64,000 nucleotides of DNA from DATCRE01 sp964235605. Its GTDB lineage: Bacteria > Bacteroidota > Bacteroidia > Cytophagales > Cyclobacteriaceae. This document shows, piece by piece, positions 8,589-18,212 of this stretch (positions within the stretch are counted from its first letter, which is position 1; every line of letters begins with the position of its first letter). The notes beneath the pieces were generated by a model that was not told where the DNA came from, did not search any database, and saw nothing but the letters and a program-made list of their open reading frames with translations. The stretch spans positions 15,460-79,459 of the forward strand of contig CAXSCR010000013.1 in assembly GCA_964235605.1 (NCBI GenBank), in the 5' to 3' direction. A program made the translations under genes and the position numbers.

Positions 8589-9995
8589 TTACTCTCCATC
8601 TTCAACGTCTTCCATAAAAACATCCCATTGATATTCATCCCTTAAGGTGTTAAGCATCTCGCGAGCATCATCATCTAGCACAACGTCGTAAACAGATGCA
8701 TGTCCTCCGGTGATATTCTTTTCGACTGCATTCTGATAAACGTTTTTAACTATCTTATTCGATGCTGGAACGTTTGACAAATAGAGGTGATTGATGTTAT
8801 GCTCTCCAAGCCAAACTTGCTTAAGTGCGCCCGAACTCTCAATTGCTAGAGAGGTTAGGGAGGTGTTTTGGTAGAGATTAAGGGTTTCTATAGTTGTAGA
8901 AGACTCTAATTGTAAGTTTTCTAGTGATACAAGTTGTGTTGGATCTAGCGCAGATCCACCATCACGATAAAAACTAGATATAGCATGCAGATCACCTGTA
9001 ACTCTAACTAATGTGCCAGGAGCTACTTCGGTATTTTGTGGAACGAGGAAGATGAAATTTTGCTCTTCGTCAGGAATTGGATCAAAATCGACGCCGAATG
9101 TTTCAATATCACCGCTACCCCAGTCAACGTTAATAATTCCAGTAGCATTAAAATCCATTGTTGTTGTTGGCACATCACCATATGTGAATGTAAATTCATT
9201 CTGTTCAAGAATCACTTTCAATGGTTTACCACCCAGCTCAGTGTAGGTAAACTCCTTGCTATACGGTTTATAGCCTGCTTTTTCAATCTCCAGGATATAG
9301 GTTGCTGATACGTCACCTTTAAATGAAACCATATTTACTTTAGCACCAAGGTCATAGTGCTGACCTTCATTGAATGCATTTTCAGCATAGAGTTCGGCCG
9401 AAGCATCTGTAAGTGCTATTCCACTTGCTGTCTTAGTAAACACCGAGATTAGTAACGGATGTACAATGTTGATATCGAAAGTTGCATAGCCAAAATCTTG
9501 TGGGGTATTATTTTGCGCATCAACAACTTCCATCTCAACATTAATAACCTTATTACGAGCTACTGAAAAGCTGTAAGGGAGAGGATGCGTAACTAACTTA
9601 GCCAAAGGTGCATTTTTCTGAGGCGTAGCATATAATACAGTCGATTCCTTCACCAACATGAAGTCAGATACTGCGTAACTACCAGGTGCAAGTTCAAGCG
9701 GTTCTGAAATGTACTGTCCGCCGATATCTAATAAATTGATTTTATGATGCGTAAGAACAGGGTTGCCTGCTTTGTCAACTAGACTAATGTCTAATGACGT
9801 TCCCTTTGGTAAATCATAGGCTGTAACTCTTCCCCCCGCGATACCAGCTAAATTAAAACTGAAGGTAACTTTCTCCGGCTGAAGCGATTCTTCTTCATTT
9901 GGGGAACATGCGTATAATAAGGCAGTAAATAATATAAGGGCGAGCCTTATGCTATAGTTAAAATTGAGAATGTGCGTTTTGATTGTGTTTTTCAT
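8589..9995 (-). CDS. Secreted lipoprotein with LRR-like C-terminal half (paralogue B)
   Basis: This 468-aa protein is the tandem paralogue of the product at 6395-7822. The two share the N-terminal signal peptide (lipobox LYAC here), the following 150 residues (for example EESLQPEKVTFSFN and LPKGTSLDISLVD) and the closing LRDEYQWDV block, while the central DWGSGD / LRR-like portion has diverged. It is predicted to be lipidated and surface-exposed. A clear terminator follows it. The conserved head and variable middle suggest diversification of a binding domain on a constant anchor; this is inference. Confidence 0.75.
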   Translation of the reverse strand: MKNTIKTHILNFNYSIRLALILFTALLYACSPNEEESLQPEKVTFSFNLAGIAGGRVTAYDLPKGTSLDISLVDKAGNPVLTHHKINLLDIGGQYISEPLELAPGSYAVSDFMLVKESTVLYATPQKNAPLAKLVTHPLPYSFSVARNKVINVEMEVVDAQNNTPQDFGYATFDINIVHPLLISVFTKTASGIALTDASAELYAENAFNEGQHYDLGAKVNMVSFKGDVSATYILEIEKAGYKPYSKEFTYTELGGKPLKVILEQNEFTFTYGDVPTTTMDFNATGIINVDWGSGDIETFGVDFDPIPDEEQNFIFLVPQNTEVAPGTLVRVTGDLHAISSFYRDGGSALDPTQLVSLENLQLESSTTIETLNLYQNTSLTSLAIESSGALKQVWLGEHNINHLYLSNVPASNKIVKNVYQNAVEKNITGGHASVYDVVLDDDAREMLNTLRDEYQWDVFMEDVEDGE

Positions 9996-10207
9996 TGTAA
10001 GATTAAAATTAAAGCATAAAAATGTTAATAAAATATTGTTAATAGACGTATTGGGTTTTAACTAAGGTGGCTCTTTCATACTCATCGTTTTGTTAAGTGG
10101 ATAATAATTAATTAATCAGATGTTGAATCAGTCGACGAAACCACATTTAATCCGATGAAGTGTAAAAACTATGCCACCATAGGTATTTTAGACCATACAC
10201 TTAAAAC

Positions 10208-10657
10208 TTAATCAATAAATGTTGTTAATCTAGAAGTACCTTCAGAAATGCCTAGCATTGATGCTACTTCACTATGTTTATATCCTTCTACTTCAATTAA
10301 TAGAAACACAGTTCTATAATCCAGCTGGCAAATCAAATAAGCAACGCTCCAGATAAGTCGAGTTAATTCGTTAGGTGCTTCTAGTTTGCTACTAGTGGGT
10401 ACGTCCTCAAGTCTTTCGAGCACCACCTGACTCTTTAGGTGTTTAATGGCTTTACGTATTACTATGGTCTTAATCCATACACCTAACGTCGACTTAAATT
10501 CATATGACTTAATGCTCTTAAACACTTCAACAAATGCTTCCTGTAATGTATCTTCTGCCAGCGCATGATCTTTCATCATACGATAGCAGATAGTATACAT
10601 CGCGTCTTTATAAAGATTAAATAAGGTCTCTTACCCTTTTCTATCTTTAAGCTACAT
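10208..10657 (-). pseudogene. Broken ECF-type RNA polymerase sigma factor
   Basis: The open part (10208-10600) reads as sigma-70 region 2 (YTICYRMMKDHALAEDTLQE ... FKSIKSYEFKSTLGVWI) and region 4 (VEGYKHSEVASMLGISEGTS). Continuing the same frame upstream gives LKDRKG-stop-ETLFNLYKDAM, where relatives have a glutamine (CAA) at the stop (TAA at 10631-10633); a second stop lies a little further up at 10652-10654. The C-terminus also ends in unrelated residues right after GTS, where functional family members continue with a helix. The gene therefore has nonsense mutations at the front and a lost end. A shortened protein starting at the ATG at 10600 would lack part of region 2. Confidence 0.7.
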
Positions 10658-10928
10658 AAATGCACAAATACAGTGTTATGTGCGTGTGGTAGGGTTATTC
10701 ATTATTACTATCGAGTAGGTACGCTTTACAATGTTCCGTTTCTAGTAAATCTTCTATAATGTGGCGTAATATCGTTAAGCCAGGAGTGACTATAATAGGT
10801 AATCGTTTTGTAATCGTGGTAACTATGGTATTGAGCAACGATTGTGTAAAATTTAACAATCACCCATGGCCCATTTTGGTTTATCATTAGAAAAATCGTA
10901 ATTCATTATACAACCCCAATGCCCTGTT

Positions 10929-11282
10929 ATGAAACGAATCCTTATTTTATTGCTCTTCCTATCAACTGCATCTTACGCCCAAACCGAATACTGGATTGGG
11001 TCCGCGCATATTAAAGGATCTATAATACGGATTGTGGGCAAAATGATTTTAACAGACTCTACAGTGACTTTCGATTTTAATGGAAGCATTGAGGTAAAGA
11101 AGATTGAAAATAAAACAAATAAGTATATCTACGTTACCGATGGAACCGCTATTGATAGAATAACAATCACCCAGAACCAGGGAACAAAAAAAGGCTTTGA
11201 TCACAATTATATGATTGCGATTGATACCGATGCAAGGTTCAATCCATCAGAGATTATCTATTACGCCTATTGGCGTGAGTAG
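10929..11282 (+). CDS. Small secreted protein, unknown function
   Basis: The 117-aa product begins with a clean signal peptide (MKRILILLLFLSTASYA followed by QTEYW). The mature part is predicted to be mainly beta strands (GSIIRIVGKMILTDSTVTFDF, KYIYVTDGTAIDRITIT) with no cysteine and no recognisable motif. It stands alone, with minus-strand genes on both sides. No function can be proposed; periplasmic or extracellular location is the only supported statement. Confidence 0.6.
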   Translation: MKRILILLLFLSTASYAQTEYWIGSAHIKGSIIRIVGKMILTDSTVTFDFNGSIEVKKIENKTNKYIYVTDGTAIDRITITQNQGTKKGFDHNYMIAIDTDARFNPSEIIYYAYWRE

Positions 11283-11406
11283 ATATATAACGTTGTTTTA
11301 TAACCACCGACAAATCAATTACAACTTTTTAACATTTAATTTAACCTTAGTTCGTATTAAGTCGCTTTTTTAATAGATGGTTTTTTAGGGAAGAATGAAT
11401 GAGCCG

Positions 11407-11530
11407 CTATGGCTCTCCTAATATACGAGACTCATTAGAAGATACTAATCTAAACTTATTATTATCTTGGGAGCAACTGTGAAGAGCGATTAATAATAAA
11501 GTTGCAATTGTATAATGAAAAAATTTTTCA
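11407..11530 (-). pseudogene. Frameshifted N-terminal scrap of a second FG-GAP/ASPIC lipoprotein
   Basis: An ATG overlaps the TGA of the 11528-14848 gene (ATGA), as expected for a coupled downstream paralogue. From that ATG the frame fails after 13 codons, but adding one T in the T-run gives MKNFFHYTIATLLLIALHSC, a lipoprotein signal, followed by SQDNNKFRLVSSNESRI. The last part aligns with the mature start of the upstream gene (ALFKRLSNNETQI). It then hits a stop (LGEP-stop), so only about 40 codons of the second gene remain. Confidence 0.55.
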
Positions 11531-14500
11531 TTTATTCTTCTTATAAAAAAGCACTGATTCATTATTGCGCACAAAGGCAACAGACTTCTTTCCATTACTA
11601 TCAACTATTTGTATGTGTCTTATCTCGCCAGGAATTTTTAGTCCTGACTGCGCCCCTGTGAGCGGTTTGAAATTATTATTACCCTCGTTTCTAAGTATCA
11701 GTCCATCCATGGCATCATAACGGCCCGCTTCTGCCTTTACAGCAAAGAGATTACCACCTAAGATTATATCCTGATCTCCATCAGCATCGACATCAAATCC
11801 TTCAATTCCATAGACGGGTGATAATTGGGCCTGTAACGAAAGATGCTTTAATTCAAACCCTGCCTTTCCATTATTAATTAGGATGGATGTATGTGGCTCA
11901 TAGAAATTAAGCTTGATGGATTTTTCTAAAAGTTTAGCATCAAAAATTTCGGGGAGGGATTTATCAGCGTAATCTTTATAATAGAGAAACTTCTTCTTCA
12001 GTGAATTCATTTGCTTCACCATTTCTTGTCGCAAAGCAAGCGGGTATTCTTTATTGTTTTTTCTATACGTAAAGATTGGTTCGAAGGAACCGTTGTTATC
12101 AAAATCGTTAACGTATAAAGATAACGGTGATTCATGGGTCGGTTTAAATTTAGAATTTAGACCAAGATTACCAAGTACGAAATCTAAATCACCATCACCA
12201 TCTAGGTCTATGGGTTTTATACGATTCCACCATCCTTCTGATTTATCGAGACCGGTAATATTCTCCGCCTTTACAAGTTTCTTACCATTATTGTGAAAAA
12301 TCATTACAGGCATCCATTCTCCCACTATCATAAGATCTTGATATCCGTTACCATCATGATCAAACCAAACGGCATCGGTTACCATACCCAGTTGTTTGAG
12401 TTGGGGTGCTACTACATTAGTCACATCTGTAAAATTACCTTTACCATCATTAAGTAAAAGCATTTGATCGCAAGGCTTGCCATAATAAGATGGTATAAGA
12501 CGGGTACCAACGAAAAGATCCAAGTCACCATCTTTATCTATATCAGCAGACTTAACGCAGCTACCGCTTTGATAAGATTGGGGAATTTTATCTTTTGTTT
12601 TTTCAAATACAGGTAATCCATTCTTTATCCCTTTGTTTTCATAAAATCGATCCAAGCTATAACTAGATTTTAATGAATTTTCTGATCCGCCGGATACAAC
12701 GTACAAGTCAGCATCGCCATCTTTATCAGCATCAAAAAATTCAGCACTTACATCTTCTGCTTCTACGTCTTCCTGAAAAGTATTTGTAGACAAAGGCTCA
12801 AAATGATGATTTGGCTTTTGCATATAAATGGTACTTGATTTGCCTATTCCACTGCCTATAAAAATATCCTCTAAGTCATCATTATTTAAATCGGTTTTAG
12901 CAAAAGCAGGACCTTGCGTTGAAAGCATGTGGTATAGTAATCTATTACTGTCAAATTCGTTGTAATCGTTCTCTTTGTGGATAATGCTATCTGTATTGAT
13001 CTTTGTCAGCAACGGCGCGGCCTTTTTCTCAAATTCTGAAACATTTTTTCCATTACTATTATCCAAATTAAGGATTTGATTTGCTTTTACATGATAAAGT
13101 ATTTCTTTGGTTTGGTCGGGCCAGCTAACAATCAAGCTGTCTACCTCCTCACTTTGCCCTAGGCCTATAATCATTTTATAATCCATGCTGGATTGAAATC
13201 CGCGTATGGGCATTTGATCGTAAGTTAAAATTTGATTATCCACATAAGCGCGTACATTTGCGCCTAGTGCAAAAATATTTTGACCCTTACCCTTTAGATT
13301 TATACCAAGATAATTATTGCCCTGCCTTTCTCGGGATTGATTTCTATAAACGAATAATTCTTGATTAACATTATTAACAATAAGGTCGAGATCGCCATCA
13401 TTATCAAGATCACCATAAGCTGCACCATTAGAGAAAGATGGTTCATCTAATCCCCATTCAGCTGAAACATTTTTATACTGAAGATCCGCTTGCCTTTTAA
13501 ACACATAATTACTTAATTTCTGTGATGGCATAGCATCGACAAACTTTTTAAAGTCTACTTTCTTTGCATCAGAAGCTGCTTTGATTTGTTGATTACTACC
13601 TAAATATTCTACATAGTCTTGGTTAATCACATCTTTGTATATGCCATTGCAGACAAAAATATCTTTGTATTGATCGTTGTCGAGATCGGCAATTATAGCG
13701 CCCCAACTCCAGTCAGTTGCGGCTACGCCGGCGAGGTTCCCTATCTCTTTAAATGTGCCATCGCCATTGTTAAGATGTAACATGTTACGCATATATTGAT
13801 GGTGGTATCCGTTCTTCAAGCGCAATTGATAAACATCATAAGTCTCAAAGGCAATAAGTGTTTTTAACCGATAATTATCTTCAGGTAACATGTCTGTCGA
13901 AAATATTTCTGGATAGGCGTCGTTATTAAGGTCTGCAAGGTCAGATCCCATCGAAAACATACTGATATGACCCATACGCGATTCTATTTCTTCTGTAAAG
14001 CCACCGTGTTGATTATTGATATATAGATAGTCCATTTCATAGAAGTCATTGGATATGTATAGATCAGGCCAGGAATCTTGATTAACGTCACCGACCGTTA
14101 CACCTAGTCCAAATCCAATTACGCTACCATAGATACCTGCCGATTCGCTTATATCGTAAAATTTTCCGTTATCATTTTTATATAACTTATGCCCACCAAA
14201 CTCATCACGTACCTTGCGCAGATTTCGATAACCCAATGAAGATATTGGTCGATAAGAATTATTTAATAAGTAACAATCAAGATCGCCATCTTTATCATAA
14301 TCAAAGAAAGCGGCGTGGGTACTGAATCCCCTATCAGCCAAACCAAACTCTGCAGCTTTTTCAGAAAAAGTGAGATTACCATTATTAATAAAAAGTTCAT
14401 TCTCTCTTTTTCCACCTTTTACATCGCCTGCGTTGCACACGTAGATATCTAACAGGCCATCACCATTTACATCAGCTATGCTTACCCCTGTAGACCAGAC

Positions 14501-14848
14501 CTTATTGCCCTTAACTCCTGCCTTGTCAGTAATGTCTTCAAACTTCCAATTTCCTTTATTGAGGTATAACTTATTATCACCCATGTTCGCGGTGAGATAT
14601 ACATCTGATAGGCCATCATTATTAAAGTCGGCGATGCCTACGCCGCCGCCATTGTAATAATTTCTATATCTAAAGACATCAAAGTCAGCCTTCGTTTCTA
14701 ATGCGTTGATAAAGTTAATTTGTGTCTCATTATTTGAAAGCCGCTTAAAAAGTGCATTCGCAAGTGGGACGTACTTTATATCAGGGATATCAGCTTGCCG
14801 CGAGCACGCAAAAAATAGGATAGAACAAGGCAATAAAATTTTCCACAT
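11528..14848 (-). CDS. FG-GAP / VCBS repeat lipoprotein with ASPIC-UnbV-type domain
   Basis: The 1106-aa protein has a lipobox signal (MWKILLPCSILFFAC) and is therefore a predicted outer-membrane lipoprotein. It consists of many calcium-binding FG-GAP repeats, recognisable by the repeated D-x-[DN]-x-DG-x-x-D core (DFNNDGLSDVYL, DVNGDGLLDIYV, DYDKDGDLDCYL, DLDGDGDLDFVL, DVDADGDQDIIL), which fold as beta-propeller blades. A central segment (NYLGINLKGKGQNIFALGANVRAYV ... SMDYKMIIGLGQSEEVDSLIVSWPD) is the ASPIC/UnbV domain. Such proteins are very common in Cytophagales, often as tandem paralogues and often linked to glycan-uptake loci; no SusC/SusD genes are seen here. A scrap of a second copy follows immediately downstream. 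Confidence 0.88.
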   Translation of the reverse strand: MWKILLPCSILFFACSRQADIPDIKYVPLANALFKRLSNNETQINFINALETKADFDVFRYRNYYNGGGVGIADFNNDGLSDVYLTANMGDNKLYLNKGNWKFEDITDKAGVKGNKVWSTGVSIADVNGDGLLDIYVCNAGDVKGGKRENELFINNGNLTFSEKAAEFGLADRGFSTHAAFFDYDKDGDLDCYLLNNSYRPISSLGYRNLRKVRDEFGGHKLYKNDNGKFYDISESAGIYGSVIGFGLGVTVGDVNQDSWPDLYISNDFYEMDYLYINNQHGGFTEEIESRMGHISMFSMGSDLADLNNDAYPEIFSTDMLPEDNYRLKTLIAFETYDVYQLRLKNGYHHQYMRNMLHLNNGDGTFKEIGNLAGVAATDWSWGAIIADLDNDQYKDIFVCNGIYKDVINQDYVEYLGSNQQIKAASDAKKVDFKKFVDAMPSQKLSNYVFKRQADLQYKNVSAEWGLDEPSFSNGAAYGDLDNDGDLDLIVNNVNQELFVYRNQSRERQGNNYLGINLKGKGQNIFALGANVRAYVDNQILTYDQMPIRGFQSSMDYKMIIGLGQSEEVDSLIVSWPDQTKEILYHVKANQILNLDNSNGKNVSEFEKKAAPLLTKINTDSIIHKENDYNEFDSNRLLYHMLSTQGPAFAKTDLNNDDLEDIFIGSGIGKSSTIYMQKPNHHFEPLSTNTFQEDVEAEDVSAEFFDADKDGDADLYVVSGGSENSLKSSYSLDRFYENKGIKNGLPVFEKTKDKIPQSYQSGSCVKSADIDKDGDLDLFVGTRLIPSYYGKPCDQMLLLNDGKGNFTDVTNVVAPQLKQLGMVTDAVWFDHDGNGYQDLMIVGEWMPVMIFHNNGKKLVKAENITGLDKSEGWWNRIKPIDLDGDGDLDFVLGNLGLNSKFKPTHESPLSLYVNDFDNNGSFEPIFTYRKNNKEYPLALRQEMVKQMNSLKKKFLYYKDYADKSLPEIFDAKLLEKSIKLNFYEPHTSILINNGKAGFELKHLSLQAQLSPVYGIEGFDVDADGDQDIILGGNLFAVKAEAGRYDAMDGLILRNEGNNNFKPLTGAQSGLKIPGEIRHIQIVDSNGKKSVAFVRNNESVLFYKKNK

Positions 14849-15164
14849 TATAAAAGGTGTTTAAGAATCGTAAAATCGATTAGGAAGGTAGGGATTATTT
14901 ACCTACCGGTCCTCTCACAGTTGACTTTTCTCCAACTGGTACTTTAGTGGTTTTATAGCCAATAAACTAAAAAAATGAATCGCGTCGCTCCCACTTATTG
15001 TCAGTGAATAAGCACCATTTAACCGCAAACCTGCATGAAGAGCCTGAGAATAAATGATGCTTATGTTATGCGTAACATAATTACTTGCGCAAACCATATA
15101 GATGTGATTTACACTTATACTTTATAGTGCTTAGTATGGCACAATGTAGATGGGATTTCGTAAC

Positions 15165-15188
15165 AGCAGGGAACTTAGCGTCCCTGCT
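15165..15188 (-). terminator. Hairpin downstream of pgk, weak terminator
   Basis: AGCAGGGA (15165-15172) and TCCCTGCT (15181-15188) form a perfect 8-bp stem 38 bp beyond the pgk stop codon. No T run follows on the minus strand, so it may act only as a transcript-end stabiliser. Confidence 0.4.
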
Positions 15189-15225
15189 CACCTATTGCAA
15201 CGGGATATCCGGTTAAGTCTATGAA

Positions 15226-16410
15226 TTACGCTAAAGCCTTAACTCCAGGTAAAATTTTACCTTCAAAGTACTCTAACAATGCACCACCACCAGTTGATAC
15301 GTAGCTAACTTTCTCATTATAGCCGAACTGATTGACGGCAGCAGCGGAGTCACCTCCACCTATTAATGAGAAGGCTCCATTTTGAGTTGCCGTAACAACC
15401 GCGTCTGCAACCGACTTTGTGCCGGCAGCGAATTTCTCCATTTCAAAAACGCCCATTGGGCCATTCCATAATATGGTCTTAGAGCCTTCAATTGTTTTTC
15501 TAAATACTTCGATAGCCTGTGGTCCGATGTCTAAACCCATCCAACCATCTTGAATGGAATGATTGTTAGCAATGCTTGTATTTGCATCCGCTGCAAATTT
15601 ATCGGCAACTACGGAGTCAATGGGTAATAGTAGATCAACGCCCTTTGCTTTGGCTTTTTGAATAAGTTCTTTTGCAAGCTCCAGCTTATCTGCCTCTACC
15701 AAAGAGTTGCCGATGTTGCCACCCATTGCTTTAAAGAAAGTATACGCCATGCCACCTCCTATAATAAGATTATCAACTTTATCTAGTAGGTTTTCTATAA
15801 TCAAAATCTTATCAGAAATCTTAGCGCCACCCATAATTGCTGTGAAGGGCTTTGCTGCTTTTTTAATTACTTTATTTGCGTTGTCGAGTTCCGCCGCCAT
15901 TACAAAACCCGCACACTTCTCTTTCATAAACTGAGCTACAATAGTGGTAGAGGCGTGGGCGCGATGCGCCGTTCCGAAAGCATCGTTAACATAGATATCG
16001 CCATGCTTAGCAAGTTTTTCTGCGAAATCAAGATCTCCTTTTTCTTCTTCTTTATAAAAGCGAAGATTTTCAAGAAGCAACACTTCACCTGGTTTCAGTG
16101 CCGCAGAAAGTTTGAAAGCCTCCTCTCCTATGCAATCGCCGCCAAACTTTACCGCTCTTCCAAGAAGTTGCTCTGTAGTCTTAATTGTATGTTTAAGCGA
16201 AAACTTTTCTTCAGGTCCATCCTTAGGTCTCCCTAAATGTGACATCAAAACAACACTACCACCATCTTTTAAAATCTTGCTAACAGTAGGTATGGTAGCC
16301 CTGATCCGGTTATCATCAGTCACATTAAAACTCTTATCAAGAGGCACGTTAAAATCTACACGAATGAGGGCGCGTTTGTTACTGAAATTAATGTCGTTAA
16401 TGGTTTTCAT
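15226..16410 (-). CDS. pgk: Phosphoglycerate kinase
   Basis: This 394-aa enzyme transfers phosphate from 1,3-bisphosphoglycerate to ADP in the payoff phase of glycolysis, in the cytoplasm. Family hallmarks are RALIRVDFNVPLD near the N-terminus, MSHLGRPK, LLLENLRFYKEEEKG, and C-terminal FSLIGGGDSAAAVNQFG plus YVSTGGGALLEYFEG for nucleotide binding. The length is normal. It lies 329 bp from pfkA on the same strand with a repeat-filled gap between, so the two glycolytic genes are neighbours but probably separately transcribed. Confidence 0.97.
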   Translation of the reverse strand: MKTINDINFSNKRALIRVDFNVPLDKSFNVTDDNRIRATIPTVSKILKDGGSVVLMSHLGRPKDGPEEKFSLKHTIKTTEQLLGRAVKFGGDCIGEEAFKLSAALKPGEVLLLENLRFYKEEEKGDLDFAEKLAKHGDIYVNDAFGTAHRAHASTTIVAQFMKEKCAGFVMAAELDNANKVIKKAAKPFTAIMGGAKISDKILIIENLLDKVDNLIIGGGMAYTFFKAMGGNIGNSLVEADKLELAKELIQKAKAKGVDLLLPIDSVVADKFAADANTSIANNHSIQDGWMGLDIGPQAIEVFRKTIEGSKTILWNGPMGVFEMEKFAAGTKSVADAVVTATQNGAFSLIGGGDSAAAVNQFGYNEKVSYVSTGGGALLEYFEGKILPGVKALA

Positions 16411-16452
16411 TGCACACTTTGGTTTTCTGAAATTAAATCGGGGCGAATGTAA

Positions 16453-16735
16453 TAATTAATTGGTAAATAGATCAATATGCAAATGTGCAAATGAATTACC
16501 CTAATTAATTGGTAAATTAGTCGATGTGCAAAGGTGCTAATGAATTGCCTTGATTAACAAAAGTCCAGTACTTCAAAGCTTCTTCACCACACTTGACCCC
16601 GTACGTAGTTTTGTTAACTATTCATTCAGCTTTAGCCGCCCAAGCTAGCAGCTAGCAGCTCCCAGCCAGCAGCTATTTCTGTTTAGCTTTAGCCTCATAA
16701 GCTAGTAGCTCGAGGCCAGCAGCTAGCAACTCTTA
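16453..16735. repeat. Two small tandem repeat pairs between pgk and pfkA
   Basis: 16453-16552 holds two diverged ~50-bp copies containing TTAATTGGTAAAT, then ATGTGCAAA and AATGAATTACC / AATGAATTGCC. 16628-16735 holds two ~55-bp copies of a TAGCTTTAGCC ... AAGCTAG(C/T)AGCT ... CCAGCAGCTA unit, in which 7-bp words of the AGCTAGC type recur. The second family also appears at 18058-18095 and 31231-31745. No gene is present. Confidence 0.65.
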
Positions 16736-16739
16736 ACCT

Positions 16740-17840
16740 TCAGTCTCCAAACGAAATCCCCAATCCCTTCGCGGCTCGTACCATGTAGGAATTCTTCTTT
16801 ACAAAGTTGTAGTCTTTGGTGGCTTCGTTGAGGGTTACGGAGGTGATGGCGTTATTTTGGAGGGCTACCATTCTTCCGAATTTTTTTTCTAGGGCAAGCT
16901 CAAAGGCTTTTACACCGAAGAGGCTGGCTAATATTCTATCAAAGGCTACGGGGCTTCCACCGCGTTGCACGTGGCCAAGAACCGTTTCGCGGATTTCTGC
17001 TTTGCAGCCTGCGTCTTTAAGTTGTTTGGAAAGTTGGTACGCAACTCCGCCAAGGCGCACATGTTCAGATCCTTTCTCGCCTGCAGTGGCTGTGATTGTA
17101 CCTGCTTTAGCTTTCGCACCTTCTGCAATAACGATGTTAACAAACCCACGACCTTTTTTATAGCGCAGATTAATACGTGTAACAAGTTTTTTTACATCAT
17201 AAGGAATTTCAGGAATCAAACAGATCTCTGCCCCTCCGGCAATGGCGGTATGTAAACTAATCCAGCCAGCATCACGGCCCATTACTTCCATGATCATAAC
17301 ACGATGATGACTCTCTGCTGTGGTAACTAATTTATCAAAGCTATCGGTAGCAATCTGCACGGCGGTTTGAAACCCAAAAGTCATATCGGTAGCTGAGAGA
17401 TCATTGTCTATGGTTTTGGGAACCCCAATCATTGGAATACCTTTATCATATAGGGTCTTAGAAATCTTCTGTGAACCATCACCACCAATGTTAATGACTG
17501 CATCAAATTTCAAAGCCTTTAATTTCTTAACCAACTCATCTGAACGATCGATAAACTTGGTTGATCCATCAGGTTGCAGCACGGGGAAATTAATAGGACT
17601 AGCCTTATTGGTTGTCTTTAGTATGGTACCACCCTTTACATGAATGCCGGCAGTAACTTTACTAGTGATCTTTATAATTTCTTGTGGACTGTTAAATACG
17701 CCGTTAAATCCTTCGATGCATCCATAAACCTCCCAGTTTTTTTCCTTGCGTGCACGCTTGGCAACGCCTCTAATAACTGCATTAAGGCCGGGACAATCAC
17801 CACCTCCTGTAAGGATCAATATTTTCTTGGGCTTCTCCAT
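16740..17840 (-). CDS. pfkA: 6-phosphofructokinase, group III ('mixed-substrate' sequence type)
   Basis: The 366-aa enzyme phosphorylates fructose 6-phosphate at the committed step of glycolysis. The N-terminal TGGGDCPGLNAVIRG loop and GGDGS (119-123) fit an ATP-type phosphoryl donor site, because the glycine after the aspartate is present and not the aspartate of PPi enzymes. The catalytic segment is PKTIDND (141-147) with lysine 142, where E. coli PfkA has glycine; this G/K combination marks the clade called mixed-substrate PFK. MEVMGRDAGWIS and HVQRGGSP follow as expected. Donor preference cannot be settled from sequence. Confidence 0.95.
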   Translation of the reverse strand: MEKPKKILILTGGGDCPGLNAVIRGVAKRARKEKNWEVYGCIEGFNGVFNSPQEIIKITSKVTAGIHVKGGTILKTTNKASPINFPVLQPDGSTKFIDRSDELVKKLKALKFDAVINIGGDGSQKISKTLYDKGIPMIGVPKTIDNDLSATDMTFGFQTAVQIATDSFDKLVTTAESHHRVMIMEVMGRDAGWISLHTAIAGGAEICLIPEIPYDVKKLVTRINLRYKKGRGFVNIVIAEGAKAKAGTITATAGEKGSEHVRLGGVAYQLSKQLKDAGCKAEIRETVLGHVQRGGSPVAFDRILASLFGVKAFELALEKKFGRMVALQNNAITSVTLNEATKDYNFVKKNSYMVRAAKGLGISFGD

Positions 17841-18057
17841 GATATACGTTTAAGCTGTTTTCTTTTCATAAAGAAAGGTAAAATTAACTATTGACAATAT
17901 TAAGACCTTAAAATAACCGCGAAATCGCTTTTAAAAATGATCGTTGATTAATGATTGTCATCTGCAGCGTTACTTAATCGTTATGCAACCTGGTCAAGAA
18001 ACACAATTCTTAACATGAGCCCAACCTGTGAGTCACCTGCGTAAAACTTTAAAAAAA

Positions 18058-18095
18058 TCGAGCTAGCAGCTCAAAGCTAGCAGCCAGAAGTTATA
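18058..18095. repeat. Short copy of the AGCTAGC-type intergenic repeat
   Basis: GAGCTAGCAGCTC and AAGCTAGCAGCCAGAAG occur in succession upstream of ahcY. The words match those at 16628-16735 and 31231-31745. Confidence 0.55.
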
Positions 18096-18156
18096 AGTGC
18101 ATTTCCCTGCTTAAAACAATACCTGATCAATTCCCCGCATAGCTAGTACAAGTGTA

Positions 18157-18188
18157 TTGATAAAGTATAAACCTTTATTGTATTTTTG
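18157..18188 (+). promoter_or_regulatory. Bacteroidota-type promoter for ahcY
   Basis: TTG at 18157-18159 and TATTTTTG at 18181-18188 match the -33 and -7 (TAnnTTTG) elements of the Bacteroidota housekeeping sigma factor with 21 bp between them. Transcription would begin about 20 bp before the ATG at 18213. Confidence 0.6.
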
Positions 18189-18212
18189 TGTTTCAAAAGA
18201 AAACTCATAAAC

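Noticed and set aside
14915..15097. 60-aa minus-strand open frame between the ASPIC gene and pgk
   Set aside because: No signal peptide, no motif, no ribosome-binding site and composition like intergenic DNA.
18000..18212. Riboswitch (SAH or SAM) before ahcY
   Set aside because: The leader from the predicted promoter is only about 20 nt long and no matching structure was seen.
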